From FW021-bin31 sp964467635 (GTDB lineage Bacteria; Bacteroidota; Bacteroidia; Chitinophagales; Chitinophagaceae): a stretch of DNA of 56,180 nt. Each line of letters opens with the position of its first letter. The stretch's first letter is position 1. Where the stretch lies: contig CAYXRN010000006.1 of assembly GCA_964467635.1 (NCBI GenBank), positions 1 through 56,180 of the forward strand, written 5' to 3'. Positions 33,460 to 42,493 of the stretch are shown in pieces. The notes below the pieces were generated by a model, which was given only the letters and a program-made list of their open reading frames with translations, had not been told where the DNA came from and made no database searches. Position numbers and translations under genes: made by a program.

Positions 33460-35772
33460 TTAATCTGCCGGAACTTCAGCCAGGCGGGGTACACGCTTTG
33501 TCAAGTGATAGCTGACGCCTATTTGTAAAGTCCTGGGCGAACCCGGCCGGTAAGTAGTGGCGTATGCCGTTTTTTCCGCAGTAGTCGCATAAAGGGTGTT
33601 AAATACGTTAGTCAGGTGCATCCAGAATTCAAATTTCTTGTAAGTATAGTTGGCGCGCGCATTCCACAGATTATATCCTTTGTACCGCTGTGTATTAGCC
33701 GGGTCCATGTAGTAGGAGGACAAATGCTGCCATTCCAGGGAGACGTTCAGTCCTTTGACAAAACGGGGAAGAAAAGTCACCTGTGCATGGGCGATCCAGT
33801 GCGGCGCGCCATTCATTTCCTTATCGCTGTAGTCGTTTCCCTTCTCTTCATATTGCACAAAAAGGTGCCGTGCATTGGTGCCGCTCAACCGGAATTTCCA
33901 TGGGGAGACCGGGTGATAATTAAAGGTGTATTCGATGCCATAATGCAAAGTTTCCCCTGCGTTTTTATTGGTATAGGACCCATCGGCCCTGCGTACGGTA
34001 ACTACTTCATTGCGGCCTTTCATCCTGTACAGGCTGACTTCCGCATTGCCCTTATAATGGTCAAAGGCCAGCCAGCCGCCCACTTCATAGTTGAAATAAC
34101 GCGCGGACTGCAGGCTTGGAATTTTAACCCCGGTGTATAAATCACCTATGTCGGGCGGAACAAAGCCGATGCTGTAATTGGCATACACTCCCCTGTCCTT
34201 GCCGAAGTCATAAGTCATCCCTACTTTAGGACTGAATTGGTGAAAATGATTGCTCCCATCCGGCGAGCCTGAATACGCGGAGGGCAGCAGGAAATTGTCA
34301 AAGCGGTAGTCCAGTCGGTCGTATCGGAGACCGACCACCATCCTTAAACGGCGCAAAGGCATGCTTTGCAACCTGAGGTAAGCCGCTTCGTTATAGATGG
34401 CCACCCTGTAGTCGGTGAGTAGGGAATCCGTTACCGCATAATGAACAAAATAGCCTGCCCTGTTTTTAGCGATTCGGATAAAATGAGCCAGGTACCCGGC
34501 GGGGCTGTATTCCGCCTGGAACCCCGCTAAGAGAGCCGTGTTCCACTTCTTAAAGTTTTTGAAGTACTGGCCCTGCAATCCATAACTTTGAAAGAAGTCT
34601 TTATTGATTTCTCCGCTCGCTTTCAAGGGATCATCCGTAGCCCTGATCCGGTAGTGTGGATTTTGGCCGATCTGGTTGTTTCTGTAATAAAAAATCAATT
34701 GGCTGTGCCACTGTTTTCCCTCCTGGTGTTTCCAGCCGAGGCGTGCCCGCCAGGCCTTTACTTTCCGGTAATTGAAAGTATAGAAGCTGTGGTAATCTTT
34801 GCCATAGAAATGGGCGCTGTCCAGCCCTCCTGTCATGTCGGTACGGTAATCAATGCCCGTGACCATGGCCGTCAGGGTGTTCTTTTTGTCGATCTGATGA
34901 TCCGCCCGCATGGTCAGCGCCAGCTTATCGAAGTCGCTGTGCTGCCGGTAGCCGTGGCGCCGGTTGGCGAAGTACCCGCTTAACAACAGGCCGGTTTTAT
35001 TCCAGGTGTTTCCTACCGTCAGGTTTGTTCGTTTGTAGCCACCGGTTGTTCCTTCCAGCGCCAGATCCAACGCGGCGTCTTTAGGAGGTGTTTTGGTAAT
35101 AAAGTTAATAGCCCCGCCAACGGCATCACTGCCATACAAGGAAGAGGACGGCCCTTTGATGACCTCAATGCGCCTTAGGGCGGCCTGGTTGATTTCGATC
35201 AACGCGTTGTGATTAAAATCACCAATGGTATGAAGGGGTATCCCATCCTGCAGGTACAAAAAGTTACTGCGGTAACTGATCGGCTGGCGGATGGCCATGG
35301 TATGCTGTTCATTGCCTAAGTCGACCATATATACGCCGCTCACTTTATTTAATACCTGATCCAGGGTAACCGCCTTGGTCTGTTGCAGCATCTTCGCGGA
35401 AATTACGCTGATAGCTACGGGTACCTCCGTACGCTGGACCAGTGTTCTGCCTGCGGTGACCACCAGCTCATTCAGGCTGGAGGTAAAAGGGGTCAGGCTG
35501 ATATACAGCGGGGCTTCGGTGACGGCCACTTTTTTGGGCTGGTAGCCGATGAAGGAAATGACTAAAGTATCCGCTTGCTTGTTGAGCGTTAAGGTAAAGG
35601 TCCCGTCGGACCCGGTGACTGTTCCGGTCTGGCTTTTTATAGCTACAATGCTTACCCCCGGCAAAGGCTTCGAACTGGTTGCATCAACAACCTTCCCGCT
35701 TACGTTGACTTGGGCAAATGTAGGGCCATAGCATAGCACCAGACTTACAGCCACCATTAAAAATGATTTCAT
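33460..35772 (-). CDS. TonB-dependent outer-membrane receptor
   Basis: A 770-residue receptor. The start at 35772 (MKSFLMVAVSLVLCYGPTFAQ) gives a clean signal peptide and is preferred over 35814. Next is a CarboxypepD_reg-like domain (VSGKVVDATSSKPLPGVSIV), a plug domain (VVTAGRTLVQRTEVPVAISV; RRIEVIKGPSSSLYGSDAVG) and a 22-strand barrel. The barrel appears to end at QIGVSYHL, but a tail of about 13 charged residues (TKRVPRLAEVPAD) follows, unusual because the C-terminal aromatic is normally last. The flanking genes code a small Cys/His-rich exported protein and a CQCC lipoprotein, so the ligand may be a metal complex. Confidence 0.93.
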   Translation of the reverse strand: MKSFLMVAVSLVLCYGPTFAQVNVSGKVVDATSSKPLPGVSIVAIKSQTGTVTGSDGTFTLTLNKQADTLVISFIGYQPKKVAVTEAPLYISLTPFTSSLNELVVTAGRTLVQRTEVPVAISVISAKMLQQTKAVTLDQVLNKVSGVYMVDLGNEQHTMAIRQPISYRSNFLYLQDGIPLHTIGDFNHNALIEINQAALRRIEVIKGPSSSLYGSDAVGGAINFITKTPPKDAALDLALEGTTGGYKRTNLTVGNTWNKTGLLLSGYFANRRHGYRQHSDFDKLALTMRADHQIDKKNTLTAMVTGIDYRTDMTGGLDSAHFYGKDYHSFYTFNYRKVKAWRARLGWKHQEGKQWHSQLIFYYRNNQIGQNPHYRIRATDDPLKASGEINKDFFQSYGLQGQYFKNFKKWNTALLAGFQAEYSPAGYLAHFIRIAKNRAGYFVHYAVTDSLLTDYRVAIYNEAAYLRLQSMPLRRLRMVVGLRYDRLDYRFDNFLLPSAYSGSPDGSNHFHQFSPKVGMTYDFGKDRGVYANYSIGFVPPDIGDLYTGVKIPSLQSARYFNYEVGGWLAFDHYKGNAEVSLYRMKGRNEVVTVRRADGSYTNKNAGETLHYGIEYTFNYHPVSPWKFRLSGTNARHLFVQYEEKGNDYSDKEMNGAPHWIAHAQVTFLPRFVKGLNVSLEWQHLSSYYMDPANTQRYKGYNLWNARANYTYKKFEFWMHLTNVFNTLYATTAEKTAYATTYRPGSPRTLQIGVSYHLTKRVPRLAEVPAD

Positions 35773-35841
35773 GGCTGATTGGTTTTGATAAGGAATTATT
35801 CCATACTTTGGCAACGGCTAAGGTTGCCGCTGCGATTGCAG

Positions 35842-36213
35842 TTAAGCATGACGGGGCGGGTGGAAAATGTAAAAGTAGGGGGAACGATAATCAGGAATGA
35901 TAACAGGAGAGAACGCACACTTGTCGGCCTCAGGGCCAAACGTATAAAGATGCAGGTCTGTGGCGCAAAACAAGGCGATCTCAATTTTATTGCCCATCAC
36001 CCCATGATCCTGCTTTTTGTGCTGCTCATCCTGGTGAAGCTGTTTACGGAGGTAACATTGCCCGTTGCAGTGCATTTCCGGCTTGTCGCGGTTGACACAA
36101 AGTACGTTGGCAATATAGGTTTTGTTGATCTCGTAGTTGATCAATACCCCCAGCTTGCTAAAACATTGCAAAGAGAGCGAAAACAGCAACAATATGGATA
36201 AAAATTTCTGCAA
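35842..36213 (-). CDS. Small exported Cys/His-rich protein of unknown function
   Basis: A 123-residue protein with an N-terminal hydrophobic signal (FLSILLLFSLSLQCFSKLG), followed by YEINKTYIANVLCVNRDKP and the motif HCNGQCYLRKQL (H48, C49, C53), then a His/Gln/Asp-rich stretch. I recall similar short proteins with a CxGxC-L-KQL motif encoded upstream of TonB-dependent receptors in Bacteroidota, but no assigned function. The cysteines and histidines suggest metal or thiol chemistry in the periplasm. It is 69 bases upstream of the receptor gene, with a -7 box 22 bases before its ATG. Confidence 0.75.
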   Translation of the reverse strand: MQKFLSILLLFSLSLQCFSKLGVLINYEINKTYIANVLCVNRDKPEMHCNGQCYLRKQLHQDEQHKKQDHGVMGNKIEIALFCATDLHLYTFGPEADKCAFSPVIIPDYRSPYFYIFHPPRHA

Positions 36214-36235
36214 AACTTCATAAATTGCAATGGTG

Positions 36236-36243
36236 CAAAGATA
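36236..36243 (-). promoter_or_regulatory. -7 box of the small protein / receptor / BNR lipoprotein operon
   Basis: Minus-strand TATCTTTG matches TAnnTTTG and ends 22 bases before the ATG at 36213. The divergent MDR gene begins at 36283, so the 69-base gap carries both promoters. Confidence 0.5.
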
Positions 36244-36282
36244 CTAAAGAGATGGCATCTTTTACCCTTAAAAATAAAAATC

Positions 36283-37227
36283 ATGAAAGCTATTGTACTG
36301 CATCGGTTCGGTGAAGCGGATCAATTGAAAATGGAAGAAGTGCAAACGCCGGTGGCAGGGGACAGCCAGGTGCTGTTAAAGGTAAAAGCCATCGGTATTA
36401 ATCCGGTAGATGCCAAGGTCCGGGCCGGCACCAACCGGATGGCCAAAGGGCTGCAGCTGCCGGCTGTCATCGGCTGGGATGTAAGCGGAGAAATAGTGCA
36501 TTGCGGAAAAGCGGTCAAGCTTTTCAAAGAAGGAGATGCTGTTTTTGGCGTCATTGGCTTTCCCGGCGCCGGAGGCGCTTACGCGGCCTATGCCCTGGCG
36601 GAAGAGGCGAGTCTTGCCTTAAAACCGCCCCAGGTATCTTTTGAGGAAGCGGCCGCATTGCCCATCGCCGGACTAACCGCTTATCAGGCCATTCACGAAC
36701 ACCTGAAAGTCGAAAGCGGTCAACAAGTTCTCATCCAGGCGGCGGCCGGAGGCGTAGGCCATTTTTCAGTTCAGCTGGCCAAACAGGCGGGGGCTCAGGT
36801 GAGCGGTACAGCCTCGGCAAAGAATAAGGACTTTTTGTATAGCCTGGGGATAGACCAGGTTATTGATTACCAGGCTGAAAAATTTGAAGAAAAGGTGAAA
36901 GAAGTGGATGCGGTCCAGGAGGCCATGGGGGGAGCAGTTTTATATCGCTCTATCCATTGTACCCGAAAAGGCGGACGGGTGATTTGTCTGCCTTCCTCCA
37001 CCAAAAATGACCCGAAGGCCATCGCGCTGGCGGAGGCAAAGGGGATTACGCTGGAATGGCCGATGATGCACGCCAGCCAGGCCCAACTGGAGGTGCTTGG
37101 CGACCTGGTGAATACCGGTAAGCTAAAGGTGCATCTTAACCATGTATTTGACTTTACGGAAATAGCCCGTGCTCATCGGGCCATAGAAACACATGCCACC
37201 AACGGAAAAATAGTCGTACGGGCGTAA
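36283..37227 (+). CDS. Zinc-independent MDR oxidoreductase (quinone oxidoreductase-like)
   Basis: Medium-chain dehydrogenase/reductase of 314 residues, probably using NADPH to reduce quinones or enones. MKAIVLHRFGEADQLKMEEV is the typical start. The segment GINPVDAKVRAGTNRM identifies the quinone-reductase branch, and the nucleotide-binding motif is IQAAAGGVGHFSVQLAKQAGA. No structural-zinc cysteines are visible. It reads away from the small protein / TonB receptor genes and converges with the DedA gene 20 bases downstream. Confidence 0.88.
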   Translation: MKAIVLHRFGEADQLKMEEVQTPVAGDSQVLLKVKAIGINPVDAKVRAGTNRMAKGLQLPAVIGWDVSGEIVHCGKAVKLFKEGDAVFGVIGFPGAGGAYAAYALAEEASLALKPPQVSFEEAAALPIAGLTAYQAIHEHLKVESGQQVLIQAAAGGVGHFSVQLAKQAGAQVSGTASAKNKDFLYSLGIDQVIDYQAEKFEEKVKEVDAVQEAMGGAVLYRSIHCTRKGGRVICLPSSTKNDPKAIALAEAKGITLEWPMMHASQAQLEVLGDLVNTGKLKVHLNHVFDFTEIARAHRAIETHATNGKIVVRA

Positions 37228-37247
37228 AAGCGAAAGGCATTTGTCTC

Positions 37248-37862
37248 CTAAGGGGCCTTTACGTCCGGTTCCTTTTTGTTTGCTGCTCTGATGATCTTCA
37301 GGATGACCGGCGTGGAAATAAGGAGAACCACTCCTGCGATGATGTAATTGAGGTAAGGCTTTAAATAGGGTCTGCTGCCCACCAGATAACCTGAAAGAAG
37401 GAAACTGAGTACCCAGAAAACGGAGCCTACGGTAATGTACAAAATAAAATATTGGATTTTCAGGCGGACCATCCCGGCAACAATGGGAGCGAATGTTCTT
37501 ACAATAGGTAGAAATAATCCGACGGATAAGGCCCGTCCCCCGTATTTGTTATAGAAATGTTCCGCTCTTGCAATGTGTGTTTTCTTAAAGAACCAGGAAT
37601 CCTTCCTGTTTTGCAACAAGGCTCCGGCCTTCCTCCCGAAAAAATAACCTGTTATATTCCCTGTAATTGCGGCGAAGACCAGCAGGCAGGATACCGTAAT
37701 TAAATTATAATGAAGGTCGCCGGAAGCGATCATGGCGCCGGAGGTGAACATAAACGCTCCACTGGGAATAAAGAAACAAAAAAACAAGCCCGTTTGGCTG
37801 TAGATCGCCAAAAAAATAAGGAACAAACCGCCATAATCAATCAGTGATTGTGCTTCAAACAT
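37248..37862 (-). CDS. DedA family membrane protein
   Basis: A 204-residue inner-membrane protein of the DedA/VTT superfamily, linked to lipid flipping and membrane homeostasis. It has about four to five hydrophobic segments. The family signature lies in VSCLLVFAAITGNITGYFFGRKAG (G-x-x-x-G-Y-x-x-G-R) and in RTFAPIVAGMVRLKIQYF (F-x-P-x-x-AGxxR/K). It reads the same way as the helicase gene 14 bases upstream. Confidence 0.9.
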   Translation of the reverse strand: MFEAQSLIDYGGLFLIFLAIYSQTGLFFCFFIPSGAFMFTSGAMIASGDLHYNLITVSCLLVFAAITGNITGYFFGRKAGALLQNRKDSWFFKKTHIARAEHFYNKYGGRALSVGLFLPIVRTFAPIVAGMVRLKIQYFILYITVGSVFWVLSFLLSGYLVGSRPYLKPYLNYIIAGVVLLISTPVILKIIRAANKKEPDVKAP

Positions 37863-37876
37863 AATCCGTTATCGCT

Positions 37877-40096
37877 CTACTTCTGTTGTAATAATTTTGC
37901 TGCTTTTATTTCCCGAAAGGAGAATTCCGCTCCGGCCATTGAACGGATCTCGGTTAAAGTGGCATCAGGATGCGCCTGGATAATTTTGGTTACCGCCGTT
38001 ACTTTCTTCGGTAAAAACAGTTCTTCTATCTTTACTTCTCCTGTAGGGAGGAAGGAAATAAGATGATCGATGATGGTCCCCGTCTTCAGCTCACGCAGCC
38101 CCGCTATCTCCTCCGGACTGTGACCTTGTTTAAAGAGCGAAAGTGAGGTGAGCATGGATGCGCCTTTGACCGGCTTATCCTCCGGCTTGCCCTGTTTTGC
38201 TTCCCCGGAGGTGTTGTTATTAAACTGATGCATTTGAACCGCCGTCTGAACGAGGACTCGGTTTTCGATGTTTTGCAATAAGGCTCCTGTAATAACCACG
38301 GCCTGTTCCATCTGTTGTTTTTTATTCAGAAAATGTTGTAAAAGCTGATGCAGTTGTTTCACTTTTTTCTTTGTTCGCGGTTTTGTTTTCCATTTTTTGA
38401 TTTGTTTGTTGAGGGCGCCAATCACCTTTTCGTCCAGATCCCGGGCAAACCACTTTGCAGCCGCCTGGGTTCTTTCATGCAGTCGTTCATAAGTCCGTTT
38501 GTCTCCCAGCAGCCTTTCTAATACTGGCAGGAATTGGAAGCTCACCCTTTGCTGTTCGAGCAGCACGTTTTTGAGGGTGTTGACCAGACCGGTTTGCATC
38601 AGCCGGTCCGTTGCGGTATTCTGCTCGGTGGTTTCTCTGAACTTCTCCAGATGGATCAGCAGCTTGTCCCATTGAAAGGCGGAAAGAACCGACTGATGCA
38701 AAAACCGGGTTTGCGCTTCTTTGAGCATATGATCCAGCTGCTCCTCGGGCAGTTCGCTGTTGGCAAATTCCAATACCTGCTCATTGGTACGTATGCTTGA
38801 CGGGGTTATTCTGGAATGCAATACCAATCCTTCCAGTCCGGTCAGCCGGCTTAAGGCCACATACACCTGTCCGTCTGCGAAGGCCCGCCCCGCGTCAACG
38901 ATGGCTTTTTGGAACGTCAGCCCCTGACTTTTATGAATGGTTACCGCCCAGGCCAGTCGCAACGGAAACTGCTTAAAGGAACCGATCTCTTTTTCTTTGA
39001 CCTCGTCTTTGATCTCGTCGTACTGGTAGCGGATGTTGCGCCATGTTTCCCTGGAAAGCTCCAGTAAGTCCTCCTCCTCCGGGAAACGGATGGTAATCTT
39101 TTCATTAACCGGGTCTATCGCCGCTATGGTCCCCGTTTTGCCATTGTAATAACGCCGGTCTTCCCCCTTGTCGTTCTTAATGAACATGACCTGGGCGCCT
39201 TCTTTGACTTCCAACAATTTATCGGCCGGATAGGCGCTTTCGGGGAAGTTCCCCTCTACTTCCGCCTTGATGCGCAGCTTTTTGCCGGGCAGTTTTTCCA
39301 GTTCCCGGTTGTTGATGCGATCTGCCAGATAGTTATGGGACGTAAGCGTGATGTAACCATCCTCTCCTTCGGGTATGAAATCCGGCTGATAATAACGATC
39401 AAGGATTTCCAGCTCCTCCCTTGTGCAACAGTTTCTTCGGATGTTATTGAGCAAGCCGATAAAGGCCGGATCATCCTGCCGGTAGATCTTCTTCAGCTCC
39501 AGGTAGATGGGCGGTGCTTCGGCAATAGCCTGGGCGTGAAAGAAAAACGGCCCTTCGTACACCGTGTGCATCAGCTGCCGGTCCGCTTCTTTTACTACCG
39601 GCGGCAGTTGATACAAATCCCCAATATAGATCATCTGCAGCCCCCCAAACGGTTCATGATGTCTTCTCCTGATATGGCGAAGTACCATATCCATCGCGTC
39701 CAGCACATCGGCTCTTACCATGGACACTTCGTCGATAATGAGCAGGTCCAGTTCGCGTATAAGCGCTCTTTTTTTCTTGTGAATACGGAGGTTGCCCAGG
39801 AGTTGCTGGGTATTATAGACCAACTCATTGCGCTCGTTCCAGCCGGAACGCTGCTTGGCGATAAAAGTGCCGAAAGGCAATTGAAAAAAAGAATGGATGG
39901 TTACGCCGCCGGCATTGATCGCCGCTACCCCGGTTGGTGCTACCACCGCCATTTTTTTGAAACTGTGCTGCCGGATGTATTTCAAAAATGTGGTTTTCCC
40001 CGTGCCTGCCTTGCCGGTGAGAAACAAGTGCCGGTCCGTATGATTGACGATAGAAACAGCCTTTTCAAAACGTGAATTGGAAGCATCCACTTGCAT
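37877..40096 (-). CDS. PIF1-like helicase with C-terminal HTH domain
   Basis: A 739-residue superfamily 1B DNA helicase. Walker A is LTGKAGTGKTTFLKYI at the N-terminus, and Walker B LLIIDEVSMVRADVLDAMD is typical of PIF1/RecD-type enzymes. A later AVTIHKSQGLTFQKAIVD is the UvrD_C2-like motif. After about residue 500 there is a Lys-rich helical linker (KWKTKPRTKKKVKQLHQ). The last 90 residues (LFKQGHSPEEIAGLRELKTGTI onward) resemble the HTH_40 domain of RecQ-type helicases. Two TAnnTTTG boxes lie just upstream. A general role in resolving DNA structures is likely; the precise role is not known. Confidence 0.88.
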   Translation of the reverse strand: MQVDASNSRFEKAVSIVNHTDRHLFLTGKAGTGKTTFLKYIRQHSFKKMAVVAPTGVAAINAGGVTIHSFFQLPFGTFIAKQRSGWNERNELVYNTQQLLGNLRIHKKKRALIRELDLLIIDEVSMVRADVLDAMDMVLRHIRRRHHEPFGGLQMIYIGDLYQLPPVVKEADRQLMHTVYEGPFFFHAQAIAEAPPIYLELKKIYRQDDPAFIGLLNNIRRNCCTREELEILDRYYQPDFIPEGEDGYITLTSHNYLADRINNRELEKLPGKKLRIKAEVEGNFPESAYPADKLLEVKEGAQVMFIKNDKGEDRRYYNGKTGTIAAIDPVNEKITIRFPEEEDLLELSRETWRNIRYQYDEIKDEVKEKEIGSFKQFPLRLAWAVTIHKSQGLTFQKAIVDAGRAFADGQVYVALSRLTGLEGLVLHSRITPSSIRTNEQVLEFANSELPEEQLDHMLKEAQTRFLHQSVLSAFQWDKLLIHLEKFRETTEQNTATDRLMQTGLVNTLKNVLLEQQRVSFQFLPVLERLLGDKRTYERLHERTQAAAKWFARDLDEKVIGALNKQIKKWKTKPRTKKKVKQLHQLLQHFLNKKQQMEQAVVITGALLQNIENRVLVQTAVQMHQFNNNTSGEAKQGKPEDKPVKGASMLTSLSLFKQGHSPEEIAGLRELKTGTIIDHLISFLPTGEVKIEELFLPKKVTAVTKIIQAHPDATLTEIRSMAGAEFSFREIKAAKLLQQK

Positions 40097-40121
40097 GGGT
40101 CATTTTTTTGTGCTCAGATTA

Positions 40122-40139
40122 CAAATGTAGGCAAAGTTA
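40122..40139 (-). promoter_or_regulatory. Two overlapping-range -7 boxes of the helicase gene
   Basis: Minus-strand TACATTTG (40122-40129) and TAACTTTG (40132-40139) both match TAnnTTTG. They lie 25 and 35 bases before the ATG. Either or both may be used. Confidence 0.5.
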
Positions 40140-40575
40140 CGGGAAGGCAGCACTCCTGTCCCCCGGGTGCCTTATTTCTGATTCCTTACAAAAACGAAAG
40201 CCCCTGGAAAATCCGGCAGATGGCATCCTTAAGCGACTGAGAAAAGCGGAAGCCGTGAAGCCTGCGAAGACCGGTAACCTGTTTTGTGAACTTTGACTGT
40301 ATTTTCCTTGACCTGGGCGGTATAACGATCGCCGATCACGTATTCATTACACCAGGCGTCAGCTTGTTGCCGGAAGGGCATCCTATTGCCTCCTGGCGGG
40401 GCCTGTTCACATCAGGCAGAATGCGTGGATGGTGCTGTCAATGATATAGTGTGTCGTCGGGGGCATACCGGTAAGGCTTTTTTAAACGATGGCCGGCGGG
40501 ACGGCTGAGGCGCCTCCCATTGAAGGGAATTTCCTACCTTTAAGGAAAAATACAGAGCAGTTATTAGCTGATTAA
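40140..40575. other. Intergenic stretch of about 430 bases without an assigned gene
   Basis: The longest gap between real genes. On the minus strand a 50-codon frame (40229-40381, starting MPFRQQADAWCNEYV) is open, but I do not recognise it and it has no -7 box. It may be a decayed gene. A weak TACCTTTA (40535-40542) could be the -7 region of the plus-strand flavoprotein gene at 40576. Confidence 0.35.
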
Positions 40576-42240
40576 ATGATGACGCGCGCTACTACAGATG
40601 TCATTGTCATTGGAGCCGGGTTGTCCGGACTCATTGCTGCACTGGAGGTCGTTAGAAAAGGGAAGCAGGTGATCCTGCTGGACCAGGAAGGGGCACAGAA
40701 TATCGGGGGACAGGCGTGGTGGTCACTCGGCGGGTTGTTCCTGGTTGACACCCCGGAGCAAAGAAGAATGGGCATCCGCGATTCCTACGACCTGGCCTGG
40801 CAGGATTGGATCGGAACAGCCGCTTTTGACAGGGAAGCGGATTACTGGCCCCGTAAATGGGCGGCAGCATACGTTCATTTTGCCGCAGGAGAAAAGCGAC
40901 ACTGGTTGCGGGAGCAGGGAATTCGGTTTTTTCCTGTGGTGGGCTGGGCGGAGCGTGGTGGCTATGGCGCTACCGGCCATGGAAATTCGGTACCGCGTTT
41001 TCACATCGCCTGGGGCACCGGGACCGGGATAGTCGCGCCTTTTGCGGACCAGGTGCAAGCAGCGGTGAAAAAGGGTGCGCTGACGGTTAAATTCCGGCAC
41101 CGGGTTCAGGAACTCCCTACGGCCAATGGAGTCGTAACGGGGGTGTCCGGAGCTGTTTTGGCGGAGGACAAGCAGAAACGCGGGGAAAAAAGCCCCGCTA
41201 CGGCCACAGGAACATTTACTTTCCATGCCCAGGCGGTGATCGTTGCTTCGGGAGGGATGGGGGCTAACCATGAGCTGGTACGGAAAAACTGGCCCGAAAG
41301 ATTGGGCAGCCCTCCTGTGCATATGATTTCCGGTGTACCGGATTATGTAGACGGCAGCATGATCGGCATTGCGCAAAAAGCAGGAGGGCATCTGATCAAT
41401 GCCGACCGGATGTGGCACTATACCGAAGGGGTACAAAACTGGGATCCCGTTTGGAGCAACCATGGCATTCGCATTCTCCCGGGCCCGACTTCGCTCTGGT
41501 TTGATGCCAGGGGAAATCGCCTGCCGGCGCCTTATTTCCCCGGATACGATACCCTGGGAACCCTGCGGTTTATCCGGCAAACAGGCTATGATTACTCCTG
41601 GTTTATTCTCAACCAGAAAATTATCAAGAAAGAATTTGCCCTTTCCGGTTCTGAACAAAATCCCGATCTGACGAATAAGAGCTGGCGTCAGCTCTTGAAA
41701 CGTGCCGTTGGCAAAAAAGCGACCCCGCCGGTAGAAGCGTTTAAAGGACGGGGGGCTGATTTTATCGTGAGAGATAGGCTGGAAGAGCTGGTTAATGCGA
41801 TGAATGACCTGGCCGGTAACGCGCTGCTTCCCTATGAACATGTCGCCCAACAAATTAAAGCCCGTGACCGAGAAATGGACAATAAATTTTGTAAAGACCT
41901 GCAGGTTATCGCACTTTATGGGGCCAGAAGGTACCTGGGCGATAGACTGATCCGTACGGCAAAACCACACAAAATCCTTGACCCGCAGGCAGGACCGCTG
42001 ATTGCGGTGCGCTTACATGTCCTTACCCGTAAAACCCTGGGCGGGCTGGAGACCAACTTATCCGGAGCGGTATTGGATGCCGCCGGAAATCCTGTTCCGG
42101 GTTTATATGCCGCCGGGGAAGTAAGTGGTTTTGGCGGAGGGGGTATGCATGGTTACCGGGCACTGGAAGGGACTTTCCTCGGCGGCTGTATCTTTTCAGG
42201 AAGAATTGCAGGAAGGGCAGTCGGGGCGCGGCTGCTGTAA
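40576..42240 (+). CDS. FAD-binding dehydrogenase, KstD/fumarate reductase-like
   Basis: A 554-residue flavoprotein of the FAD_binding_2 family. The N-terminal dinucleotide fold is VIVIGAGLSGLIAALEV. Then comes QNIGGQAWWSLGGLFLV, which matches the flavin-contact region of a subgroup annotated simply as FAD-binding dehydrogenase. The C-terminal GLYAAGEVSGFGGGGMHGYR and ALEGTFLGGCIFSGRIAG are the second FAD-binding region of the family. No signal peptide. It would catalyse a double-bond-forming or -reducing step, substrate unknown. It is alone on its strand between the helicase promoter and tRNA-Leu. Confidence 0.85.
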   Translation: MMTRATTDVIVIGAGLSGLIAALEVVRKGKQVILLDQEGAQNIGGQAWWSLGGLFLVDTPEQRRMGIRDSYDLAWQDWIGTAAFDREADYWPRKWAAAYVHFAAGEKRHWLREQGIRFFPVVGWAERGGYGATGHGNSVPRFHIAWGTGTGIVAPFADQVQAAVKKGALTVKFRHRVQELPTANGVVTGVSGAVLAEDKQKRGEKSPATATGTFTFHAQAVIVASGGMGANHELVRKNWPERLGSPPVHMISGVPDYVDGSMIGIAQKAGGHLINADRMWHYTEGVQNWDPVWSNHGIRILPGPTSLWFDARGNRLPAPYFPGYDTLGTLRFIRQTGYDYSWFILNQKIIKKEFALSGSEQNPDLTNKSWRQLLKRAVGKKATPPVEAFKGRGADFIVRDRLEELVNAMNDLAGNALLPYEHVAQQIKARDREMDNKFCKDLQVIALYGARRYLGDRLIRTAKPHKILDPQAGPLIAVRLHVLTRKTLGGLETNLSGAVLDAAGNPVPGLYAAGEVSGFGGGGMHGYRALEGTFLGGCIFSGRIAGRAVGARLL

Positions 42241-42303
42241 TTGGCTATGCTTCCCGGGCAAAAGGAGCTGCTGCTGGCCATTCTGCTTTGAAATTTTAGC
42301 CCC

Positions 42304-42332
42304 TTGCAGTTTACTGAAAAATACTACCTTTG
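42304..42332 (+). promoter_or_regulatory. Promoter of tRNA-Leu
   Basis: TTG (42304-42306), 18 bases, then TACCTTTG (42325-42332), which fits the Bacteroidota -33/-7 pattern well. The tRNA begins 26 bases downstream. Confidence 0.65.
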
Positions 42333-42357
42333 CACTCCTTTTAAGGTTTTGGCTTCC

Positions 42358-42439
42358 GCGGGTGTGGTGAAATTGGCAGACACGTCAGACTTAGGATCTG
42401 ATGCCGCAAGGCTTGGGGGTTCGAGTCCCTTCACCCGCA
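42358..42439 (+). tRNA. tRNA-Leu, anticodon UAG
   Basis: 82 bases. The acceptor stem is GCGGGTG with CACCCGC, and the discriminator is A. The anticodon stem TCAGA / TCTGA encloses the loop CTTAGGA, giving anticodon TAG, so it reads CUN codons. The variable arm of about 13 bases (TGCCGCAAGGCTT) is the long class II arm expected of leucine tRNAs. T-loop TTCGAGT is present, with G-U pairs in the T stem. CCA is not encoded, as is common in Bacteroidota; a T run follows at once. Confidence 0.97.
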
Positions 42440-42493
42440 CTTTTTTCACCTTGTAAACTAACCCTTAAAAGAGGTTGTTCCTCCTGTTAGGCT

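Noticed and set aside
40723..41970. Minus-strand frame of 415 codons opposite the FAD dehydrogenase
   Set aside because: It is antisense to a gene with clear FAD-binding motifs at both ends. The antisense peptide shows no domain.
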